The position numbers and the translations under genes are program-made. From positions 1 through 5,561 of the forward strand of contig QMOF01000157.1 of the NCBI GenBank assembly GCA_003650185.1: a stretch of 5,561 nucleotides of DNA, given 5' to 3'. This DNA is from Chloroflexota bacterium (GTDB taxonomy: Bacteria; Chloroflexota; Dehalococcoidia; UBA2247; RBG-13-53-26). Of this stretch, positions 1-4,407 are shown piece after piece (the stretch's first letter is position 1; each line of letters opens with the position of its first letter). The notes below the pieces were generated by a model that saw nothing but the letters and a program-made list of their open reading frames with translations, ran no database searches and was not told the origin of the DNA.

Positions 1-36
1 CGACTGTCTCCCGCGTGGTGATGTCTCTACAGGCTG

Positions 37-58
37 GACTCGCTCCTGCGAGAGAGTC
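37..58. repeat. Small imperfect hairpin upstream of rpsT
   Basis: GACTC (37-41) and CTC (43-45) pair with GAG (50-52) and GAGTC (54-58). There is one G/A mismatch and a 4-base loop. No T-run follows, so it is not a clear terminator. It could be the tail of an upstream transcript whose gene lies outside the window. Otherwise I see nothing in bases 1-77. Confidence 0.3.
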
Positions 59-77
59 AGGTTGGCGGGGACCAGAC

Positions 78-106
78 TTGTCTACTGCACCGGAAAGGGT
101 TAGAAT
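78..106 (+). promoter_or_regulatory. Predicted sigma70-type promoter of rpsT
   Basis: A -35 box TTGTCT (78-83, 4 of 6 consensus bases) and a -10 box TAGAAT (101-106, 5 of 6) are separated by exactly 17 bases. Transcription would start near 112-114, giving a leader of about 45 bases before the TTG start of rpsT at 160. This is inferred from motif match and spacing only. Confidence 0.6.
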
Positions 107-148
107 TGGTAAACGTGCCTGGGCCCGAGGAGGGTCTTTCGAGACAAC

Positions 149-155
149 GAGGAGG
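149..155 (+). promoter_or_regulatory. Ribosome binding site that decides the TTG start of rpsT
   Basis: GAGGAGG is a near-perfect Shine-Dalgarno sequence ending 4 bases before the TTG codon at 160-162. No ATG or GTG in this frame lies near it, so it fixes the TTG as the translation start. Confidence 0.75.
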
Positions 156-159
156 GTAG

Positions 160-408
160 TTGCCCAAGCTGAGCAAAGAAGAGAAGAGGCGCTTGCGCAA
201 CAAGTCAGTCCGTACCTATATCAAGACCCGCTGCACCAGGGCAAGGGATCTGATTGGCCGAAAAGAGACTGATGCGGCCCAGGGCGCCGTGAAGCAAGCC
301 ATCAGCGCCCTGGACAGGGCAGCCAAGAAAGGGGTGATTCATCCCAACAAGGCAGCCCGGCGCAAGTCACGCTTGATGAAGAAGCTGAACCAAGCGCTAC
401 GAAGCTAG
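160..408 (+). CDS. rpsT: 30S ribosomal protein S20 (bS20)
   Basis: An 82-residue, very basic protein that binds 16S rRNA in the body of the small ribosomal subunit and helps early 30S assembly. The N-terminal half is a Lys/Arg-rich helix (KLSKEEKRRLRNKSVRTYIK, residues 3-22). The family's most recognisable stretch is at residues 56-77: KKGVIHPNKAARRKSR and the following LMKKLN. Length matches the usual 80-90 residues of S20. The start is TTG, chosen because MPKLSK matches a typical S20 beginning and a strong Shine-Dalgarno sits just upstream. It appears monocistronic: a predicted promoter precedes it and a large stem-loop begins at its stop codon. Rare start codons are common for rpsT, whose product often limits its own translation (family knowledge); whether that holds here is unknown. 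Identification is secure. Confidence 0.97.
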   Translation: MPKLSKEEKRRLRNKSVRTYIKTRCTRARDLIGRKETDAAQGAVKQAISALDRAAKKGVIHPNKAARRKSRLMKKLNQALRS

Positions 409-476
409 GCCGAAAGACATCGCTGGCACCCGCTGCACGAGGCCAGCGACCAGACCAGCGAGGCAGTCTTCCGGCC
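408..476 (+). terminator. Nested stem-loop after rpsT, candidate terminator
   Basis: An outer arm at 408-418 pairs with 466-476 at 10 of 11 positions (one A/C mismatch). Inside it, TCGCTGGC (420-427) pairs perfectly with GCCAGCGA (442-449) across a 14-base loop. CCAGCGA recurs at 455-461, so the inner stem can form in two registers. The structure starts at the last base of the rpsT stop codon. The downstream sequence CGTTTCTGTGTT is only modestly T-rich, so a classical intrinsic terminator is not certain. It could instead be a 3' stability element or part of a small RNA. Confidence 0.45.
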
Positions 477-700
477 CGTTTCTGTGTTGGCCATTCTCCA
501 CCGGCAGCCAGGCATCACCTGTCGGTCCCTTGCAGAATGGTACCGTCATCTGTGGCCACGTCGTTGATATTGCACCGATCCCTCGGGCTAATTCACCCGT
601 CCCCTTGCTGAGAGGCCAGGAGCAGGCCTGTACCGCCTGATAGCCCGATCTGCCAATCCCCAGGCACGAGGGCTACCGTTTTACCATAGCTACTCCACTC
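477..700. other. Non-coding stretch with no recognised gene
   Basis: No convincing ORF with a ribosome binding site is present on either strand, and I recognise no tRNA, tmRNA, RNase P or riboswitch core. Minus-strand frames are broken by stops. One short minus-strand run reading NDVATDDGTILQGTDR sits between stops and looks incidental. The next recognisable element is the promoter starting at 701. Confidence 0.5.
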
Positions 701-729
701 TTGACATCTAGCTTGCGCCACCCTATATT
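701..729 (+). promoter_or_regulatory. Strong predicted sigma70-type promoter of the DUF5679-type gene
   Basis: A perfect -35 box TTGACA (701-706) and a -10 box TATATT (724-729, 5 of 6) are separated by 17 bases. This is the best promoter in the window. The start of transcription is expected around 735-738, leaving a structured leader of about 70 bases before the gene at 807. The promoter strength suggests a highly expressed housekeeping product despite the gene's small size. Confidence 0.75.
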
Positions 730-737
730 AGTCGACA

Positions 738-768
738 AGTGTGCGCGCCAGCTACGCGTAGCGCGACT
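738..768 (+). promoter_or_regulatory. Palindrome and hairpin in the leader of the DUF5679-type gene
   Basis: GCTACGCGTAGC (751-762) is a perfect 12-base palindrome. In RNA a longer alternative hairpin is possible: AGT (738-740) with ACT (766-768), and CGCGC (744-748) with GCGCG (761-765), with a 3-base bulge (741-743). It lies just after the predicted transcription start and before the ribosome binding site, so it could be a protein operator or a leader RNA structure. No riboswitch class is recognised. Confidence 0.4.
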
Positions 769-806
769 GTAAGACCAAGAACAGTTCCATGAGAGGAGGT
801 AGATTC

Positions 807-950
807 ATGGCGCAGGCATATTGCGTGAAGTGCAGGAAGAAGGTAGAGGTCAAGAATCCCCAGAAGGTTACCCTAAAGAACAAGAGACCTGCCACAAAAG
901 GTACATGCCCTACTTGTGGCACCAAGGTTTTCCGGATCGAGAAAGCCTAG
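807..950 (+). CDS. Small zinc-ribbon-like protein, DUF5679 type
   Basis: A 47-residue basic protein beginning MAQAYCVKCRKKVEVKNP. Two CxxC knuckles are visible, C6-V-K-C9 and C34-P-T-C37, separated by 24 residues. This is the arrangement of a small zinc ribbon, and the sequence resembles the DUF5679 family, known mainly from Chloroflexota and some archaea. Zinc-ribbon repeats at the C-terminus of topoisomerase I are similar. The many Lys and Arg residues suggest binding to nucleic acid or to a ribonucleoprotein, but the function is not established. The ATG is well supported: AGGAGGT (794-800) lies 6 bases upstream, and a near-consensus promoter lies further up. It is transcribed alone; a 9-bp hairpin overlaps its stop codon. 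Family naming is from memory of the motif pattern; the coding call itself is secure. Confidence 0.88.
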   Translation: MAQAYCVKCRKKVEVKNPQKVTLKNKRPATKGTCPTCGTKVFRIEKA

Positions 951-958
951 CTTTTTCG
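938..958 (+). terminator. Hairpin overlapping the stop of the DUF5679-type gene
   Basis: CGAGAAAGC (938-946) pairs with GCTTTTTCG (950-958): nine pairs, one of them G-U, with a CTA loop. The run of five T lies inside the descending arm and no further U-tract follows. It is therefore only a weak terminator candidate, and the stop codon TAG (948-950) overlaps its loop and descending arm. Confidence 0.3.
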
Positions 959-1366
959 CCATCGTCACGCCGACTGGAAGGCAGGGGTTGACAGACACCC
1001 TGCCAGGGCAGGCAAGTGATCAGCGAGGGCACAGAGATAGTCCTGTTCGTCCAAGCAGAGCCCTCCTTGTGCGAATTGGCGCGTCCCACAGATGCTCATT
1101 GTCGCCTGGAATCTCGTCGCCGCGTAGCAGCGCTCGCGTAGTCTCCGCATAACCCACGGAAGCGGCTGCCTGGTCAAGCGGTCATCTCTGTGCCCGTACG
1201 CTTTCATGGAGTGTATGGGCTGCCGGATGTCGGCATTCAGTGCTCTAGCCTGGGCGGCGTGTCTCGGTACCGTGGCGAATCCCTGGCGGTCTTCCCTTTG
1301 GGTAGCCACGTATGCAGGCGGCCTTCCCCTACTCAGCCTCCGGCTTCAGCCGTCCCTGAACAAGAC
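959..1366. other. Intergenic stretch of about 400 bases without a supported gene
   Basis: Open frames on both strands here (for example minus strand 1309-965, 114 codons) lack a ribosome binding site and resemble no family I know. The frame of the downstream hydrolase stays open back to 1190, but that extension is Pro/Arg/Ser-rich and unlike the family. A TTGACA at 988-993 has no -10 partner. No RNA gene is recognised. It may be decayed coding sequence. Confidence 0.45.
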
Positions 1367-2008
1367 ATGACAATAGTGGCCCGCGACGACGTTCTTCAGA
1401 TTGACAGGCTCGAACTGGCGCCTTTCGGTACGAACGCGTACATAGCGACCTGCAAGGCGACACGAGACAGCGTGGTCTTTGATGCGCCCGGCGAACCAGA
1501 CAAGCTCCTCGGCGGACTCGAGGGCACCAACCCCAGGTACATACTGATCACGCACTCGCATGCCGACCACACGCTGGCCCTGGCCGACCTCGCCTCGAGG
1601 CTCCAGGTGCCCGTGGCGGCCCACCCGCTGGACGCCAGGGCCATGCCGCGCAGCCCCGATGTTCTCCCGAGCGACGGTGATACGGTCTCGTTCGGCAAGG
1701 TACAGCTCCAGGTGCTTCACACACCGGGTCACACTCCCGGAAGCATCTGCTACCTGACGGGCAGATACCTGATAGCAGGGGACACCCTGTTCCCGGGAGG
1801 GCCGGGGAAGACCAGTTCACCAGCAGCCCTGCAACAGATTATCGAATCGCTGAGGAAGAAGGTCTTCGCGTTGCCCGATGACACCCAGGTGTACCCAGGC
1901 CACGGTGATTCCACCGTGCTGAGGAAAGAGAAGGAAGAGTTCGCTTACTTCTCATCGCGGGCACACGATCCGGATCTGTGCGGCGACGTACTCTGGCTTT
2001 CCTCGTAG
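1367..2008 (+). CDS. Metallo-beta-lactamase-fold hydrolase (glyoxalase II-like)
   Basis: A 213-residue cytoplasmic metal-dependent hydrolase. The binuclear metal site is clear: THSHADH at residues 62-68 supplies H63, H65, D67 and H68; HTPGH supplies H122; AGDTLF supplies the bridging D139; PGHG supplies H179. The opening segment LAPFGTNAYIATCK (residues 17-30) and VVFDAPGEPDK are typical of the hydroxyacylglutathione hydrolase-like branch, which usually cleaves thioesters. The true substrate (glutathione, another thiol or something else) cannot be read from sequence. The start ATG is chosen because the family-like sequence begins about 10 residues later. No good Shine-Dalgarno precedes it, and GTG at 1376 is an alternative. 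The frame remains open upstream to 1190, but that part looks non-coding. The length of 210 residues or so is normal for single-domain members. It ends 15 bases before the end of the convergent chimeric ORF. Confidence 0.9.
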   Translation: MTIVARDDVLQIDRLELAPFGTNAYIATCKATRDSVVFDAPGEPDKLLGGLEGTNPRYILITHSHADHTLALADLASRLQVPVAAHPLDARAMPRSPDVLPSDGDTVSFGKVQLQVLHTPGHTPGSICYLTGRYLIAGDTLFPGGPGKTSSPAALQQIIESLRKKVFALPDDTQVYPGHGDSTVLRKEKEEFAYFSSRAHDPDLCGDVLWLSS

Positions 2009-2023
2009 TCCCCCCGCCGGTCG

Positions 2024-2365
2024 TTACCAGAATATCTCTACCCGATGAAAGGCCTCGGCCAGCTCAAAGTCCTGCCCCTCAGCCAGCTTTCTGTGGCGTT
2101 CCCTGAGCCACTCACCCGGGTCCGATTGCGGAAAGGGCGTCTGCCCCATCTGGCTCTTGTGGCAGCGCAAGGCGGCCAGCTTGATATCGAAGGTGTCTGT
2201 AATGTCGGTGACATGATTGGGTTTCTCGGAAGCCCACAGCCACACCTCCTTCACGCGGTGACCCCGCTTGCCCAACTCACGGGCAACCTCCCGTATGTAG
2301 ACGTTCATGCCGCCGGTGTCCCTGCCACCCAACCTGCCCACGGGGCAGCTATGGACGCTCAGCAT
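2024..2365 (-). pseudogene. Chimeric ORF: MshA-like glycosyltransferase N-terminus fused to PIG-L deacetylase C-terminus
   Basis: This 113-codon ORF joins pieces of two unrelated enzymes. Residues 1-36 (SVHSCPVG, then GGRDTGGMNVYIREVARELG) are the start of a GT4 glycosyltransferase of the MshA/sucrose-synthase-like type, with its GGMNVY sugar-donor loop. Residues ~38-113 (EVWLWASEKPNH, DITDTFDIKLAALRCHKSQ, then ELAEAFHRVE) are the end of a PIG-L/LmbE zinc deacetylase. The join falls at residues 36-39 (about bases 2249-2260) and the frame is intact. The nucleotide-sugar-binding half of the transferase and the N-terminal HPDDE zinc motif of the deacetylase are both absent, so neither activity is expected. 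In-frame codons upstream of the ATG read CTG AGG ATA GCC, suggesting that the ancestral start was four codons earlier (LRIAMLSVHS). GAGGA a few bases upstream is a usable but weak ribosome binding site. It lies 69 bases after the acyltransferase gene on the same strand. Confidence 0.8.
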
Positions 2366-2434
2366 GGCTATCCTCAGCCTAGCTTTCGCTGGAATGTCAA
2401 CCTCCCTGTGATGAGTCAGATAGGCGCACCCGCC

Positions 2435-3412
2435 TTATTCAAGCCGTACCTGGCAACTGTATATGGGGACCTCTTTACCGCCCAGGCGGTACTTGTACAC
2501 CTCGCCCCCCTTGAGGAAGTCGAATACCTTCATGCCCTTCTGGATGCTGTCCTTGATGCAGAGTGCCTTCGACAGCAGGCCCACGCTGAGGTAGCTGTAA
2601 TCAGGGTCGTAACCACTGTTGTACAGGTACACCCGGTCCTGGTAGTCGAAGCATGTCACCGCGGCCACGGGGGTTGAATTCAGGCGCAGGATGTCGAGCC
2701 GCAGCAGCCCGCCACGGGCCATGTTCTCTGCAGCCGCCCTGAAGAATGACTCCCTCTGGGCGGTCATGAAGGCTGCCTTGTCCTCCCGGCTGGCGCGCAT
2801 CAGCGCCAGGAAGGTGTCCACGGCGCCAGGGATGGCATCGCTGTCGGCAATAGACTGGTAGTCCATGTCGCCCACTTCCCACAGCCTCCTCAGCTTCCGC
2901 CGCAGTTCACGCGCCTGCTTCGACCCCAGCATTTGCTGGTACCCTTCCCAGGTGTCCGGCAACTCGACTTCCACCGAAACATCCTGGGCCTTGCACGAGA
3001 CCTCGTACCCCCGGTCTCGGGCAGCAGGCACCAGACCGGTCAGCACTGCCGAGTCAGGCCTGAGGCACTCCATATGGAGGCGGCTTATGCCCCTTTGCCG
3101 CAGGTCAGCGAGCAAGATGTCGAAGAATTGCCGCTCCCTACCTGGTGCGACGATGAAGTCCAGATAATCGCAGACATCAGGGCTGCCGATGAAGGAAGCT
3201 TCTCCAGCCTCTAGCCTCAGCGGAGCAATGCCCAGCACCGTCTCCTCTTCCTTGACGGCCCGCAGGCATAGCTCAGCGCCATCCCCGAAGGCATTCCACC
3301 AGGCCGCCAGCCATCCGGGCAGGGCAAAAACATGGGGCCAGCTCAGGTGTTCAAGGTCTGGCCAGCAAGCCACGAGCTGGTCCAGGCTCTCCAGGGCAAC
3401 ACTGCGATTCAT
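2435..3412 (-). CDS. CelD/BioF2-like GNAT-fold acyltransferase (Acetyltransf_6 type)
   Basis: A 325-residue cytoplasmic protein of the FemAB/CelD/BioF2-like group, which has duplicated GNAT folds and transfers acyl or aminoacyl groups in cell-surface or small-molecule synthesis. The N-terminal domain (about 20-150) holds PHVFALPGWLAAWW, where family members often carry an F...W...W pattern, and the GSPDVCDYLDFIV segment. A basic helix follows at 161-177 (MLGSKQARELRRKLRRL). The C-terminal domain contains VYLYNSGYDPDY (261-272), SVGLLSKALCIKDSI (276-290) and the diagnostic FDFLKGGEVYKYRLGG (297-312). Length is close to the usual 330-380. ATG at 3412 is the first start after an in-frame stop, but its Shine-Dalgarno is poor. 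The gene lies 111 bases after the nitroreductase on the same strand and before the glycosyltransferase/deacetylase remnant, which suggests a former glycoconjugate pathway. Acyl donor and acceptor are unknown. Confidence 0.85.
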   Translation of the reverse strand: MNRSVALESLDQLVACWPDLEHLSWPHVFALPGWLAAWWNAFGDGAELCLRAVKEEETVLGIAPLRLEAGEASFIGSPDVCDYLDFIVAPGRERQFFDILLADLRQRGISRLHMECLRPDSAVLTGLVPAARDRGYEVSCKAQDVSVEVELPDTWEGYQQMLGSKQARELRRKLRRLWEVGDMDYQSIADSDAIPGAVDTFLALMRASREDKAAFMTAQRESFFRAAAENMARGGLLRLDILRLNSTPVAAVTCFDYQDRVYLYNSGYDPDYSYLSVGLLSKALCIKDSIQKGMKVFDFLKGGEVYKYRLGGKEVPIYSCQVRLE

Positions 3413-3415
3413 GCT

Positions 3416-3432
3416 GTTACAAATCAGGGTAA
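3416..3432. repeat. Short inverted repeat before the acyltransferase start
   Basis: GTTAC (3416-3420) and GTAAC (3428-3432) form a 5-bp inverted repeat with a 7-base spacer, just upstream of the minus-strand ATG at 3412. It could mask the initiation region or serve as an operator half-site pair, but it is short enough to arise by chance. Confidence 0.2.
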
Positions 3433-3483
3433 CGTCCCCGAAGCCGTGGCATCAACAGCGCGGCCGACAGCAGTGCATATTGT

Positions 3484-3509
3484 AGACGGCCGGGCCAGGC
3501 CCCTCGTCT
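3484..3509 (-). terminator. Imperfect GC-rich hairpin after the nitroreductase gene
   Basis: Read on the minus strand, AGACG pairs with CGTCT at the base and GGGC with GCCC at the top, with a CTG loop and a small internal loop. It begins 15 bases past the nitroreductase stop codon. No U-tract follows (ACAATA), so it may be only a weak or Rho-aided terminator. If it works, the acyltransferase is transcribed separately. Confidence 0.3.
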
Positions 3510-3523
3510 GCCGGCGCTCATCC

Positions 3524-4096
3524 TCATCCCACTATGATATCATCCAGGGCACGCTTGGGCACATGGTGAACGCCCTGGCTGTCCCGCCAGTACTTGATGT
3601 CTCCATCGGCACGGGCCATCTCGATGACCACCTTTTCCTTGGGCTTGCCCAGGGCCAGGACAAGCAGTATCTCGTAGCGGGAGGGTATGGCCAGGGCCTG
3701 TCGCAGTCCTTCCTTCTGGATCGAAGCTATGATACAGCCACCCAACCTCTTCTCCGTCGCCCCCAGGAGGATGGTCTGGGCGGCGATGCCGTGGTCGCAG
3801 CCGAAGCTCCTGGAGATATCCGTGTCGCCCAGGATGACGATATACGCCGATGGTCTCTCTCCTTCTGCCGGGCCGGGCCAGTCCTTCAGATAGGCTGCCC
3901 AGGCGAGATGCGGGAATATCAAGGCGTTCCTCTCTGGCTCACAGGACAGAATATACTTCAGGGGCTGCAAATTGGCTGCCGACGCTGAGAGCCTGGCCAG
4001 GTCGACCAGCTCCCTCAGCGTCTCCATCTTTATGGCGGTCTCCTGGTGAAACCGCCGATAGCTCCTGTTGCGCAACACCAGCTCTTTGATGGTCAT
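3524..4096 (-). CDS. Nitroreductase-family FMN oxidoreductase
   Basis: A 190-residue flavoprotein of the nitroreductase family. Members form homodimers with FMN at the interface and use NAD(P)H to reduce nitro compounds, quinones or other electron-poor substrates. The N-terminal RNRSYRRF (residues 9-16) is the standard FMN-phosphate-binding signature (R-x-S-x-R-x-F). LARLSASAANLQPLKY (33-48) carries the second flavin-contacting segment. DHGIAAQTILLGATEKRLGGC (101-121) is the conserved helix plus glycine turn seen as AAQNLLLAAxxxGLG in relatives. LLVLALGKPKE (144-154) is the final strand. The ATG at 4096 is preferred over the longer frame from 4153 because AGGAGG lies 5 bases upstream and the family motif starts at the expected distance. 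Substrate is unknown. It is divergently arranged with the molybdoenzyme operon, and the two could share control across 4097-4407. Confidence 0.92.
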   Translation of the reverse strand: MTIKELVLRNRSYRRFHQETAIKMETLRELVDLARLSASAANLQPLKYILSCEPERNALIFPHLAWAAYLKDWPGPAEGERPSAYIVILGDTDISRSFGCDHGIAAQTILLGATEKRLGGCIIASIQKEGLRQALAIPSRYEILLVLALGKPKEKVVIEMARADGDIKYWRDSQGVHHVPKRALDDIIVG

Positions 4097-4101
4097 TCTG
4101 A

Positions 4102-4113
4102 CCTCCTCTCCTC
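4102..4113 (-). promoter_or_regulatory. Ribosome binding site of the nitroreductase
   Basis: On the minus strand GAGGAGAGGAGG ends 5 bases before the ATG at 4096-4094. It decides the start against the upstream in-frame extension to 4153. Confidence 0.8.
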
Positions 4114-4291
4114 CGTCATTCGAGGACTGGGTCTCCTGCGGCCCGGCCTGCAAGACAAAGGCCTGTGCCTGTTTCCCTCAAATCAGAATGATACGCATTT
4201 GCGGGGGGCGACGCCAGGGGACGATCGGCCTTTGCCCAGTTCCGCCGTGTGCCTTGACCTGGAAGGCTGATGAGGTCGCTGGAAAGGCATC

Positions 4292-4316
4292 GGGTGGGAG
4301 CAATCGACACCCACCC
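4292..4316. repeat. GC-rich inverted repeat in the divergent control region
   Basis: GGGTGGG (4292-4298) and CCCACCC (4310-4316) form a perfect 7-bp inverted repeat with an 11-base spacer. It lies about 40 bases upstream of the -35 box of the rightward operon and about 200 bases from the nitroreductase start. A regulator-binding site is possible. No T-run adjoins it, so a terminator is unlikely. The rest of 4097-4354 shows no gene; I found no convincing minus-strand promoter. Confidence 0.35.
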
Positions 4317-4354
4317 AAAGACTCGTTTACCTCTCTGGTGTGGCGTGGTGCAAT

Positions 4355-4384
4355 TTGAAACAGCCGCACCTGCCCGAGTACAAT
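4355..4384 (+). promoter_or_regulatory. Predicted sigma70-type promoter of the molybdoenzyme operon
   Basis: A -35 box TTGAAA (4355-4360, 5 of 6) and a -10 box TACAAT (4379-4384, 5 of 6) are separated by 18 bases. Transcription would begin near 4391, leaving a leader of only about 17 bases that contains the ribosome binding site GGGAGG (4396-4401). Confidence 0.65.
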
Positions 4385-4407
4385 CACCGTGACAAGGGAG
4401 GAGAGAG

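Noticed and set aside
15..272. 85-codon plus-strand ORF overlapping rpsT in another frame
   Set aside because: It overlaps the unmistakable S20 coding sequence, spans the predicted promoter and resembles no family.
477..700. Possible RNase P RNA or other housekeeping RNA on either strand
   Set aside because: A CACAGAAA-like fragment appears on the minus strand, but the other conserved core blocks of RNase P RNA are absent.
988..993. TTGACA resembling a -35 box
   Set aside because: No -10-like hexamer occurs 16-18 bases downstream (GGCAAG is found there).
965..1309. 114-codon minus-strand ORF
   Set aside because: No ribosome binding site, no recognised motif, and composition typical of a chance frame in GC-rich DNA.
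1190..1366. N-terminal extension of the hydrolase to an upstream ATG
   Set aside because: The added 59 residues are Pro/Ser/Arg-rich, unlike metallo-beta-lactamase-fold N-termini, and have no good ribosome binding site.
2395..2400. TTGACA on the minus strand before the chimeric ORF
   Set aside because: The hexamer 17 bases downstream is CTGAGG, which is not a -10 box.
2045..2677. 210-codon plus-strand ORF opposite the chimera and acyltransferase
   Set aside because: It is the antisense shadow of two recognisable minus-strand coding regions and has no family-like motif.
3332..3988. 218-codon plus-strand ORF opposite the nitroreductase
   Set aside because: It is antisense to a clear nitroreductase and crosses an intergenic region; nothing in it is recognisable.
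4186..4200. GAATGATACGCATTT as a Fur-like box
   Set aside because: The inverted part is only AATG/CATT with a 5-base spacer, too short to support a specific regulator.
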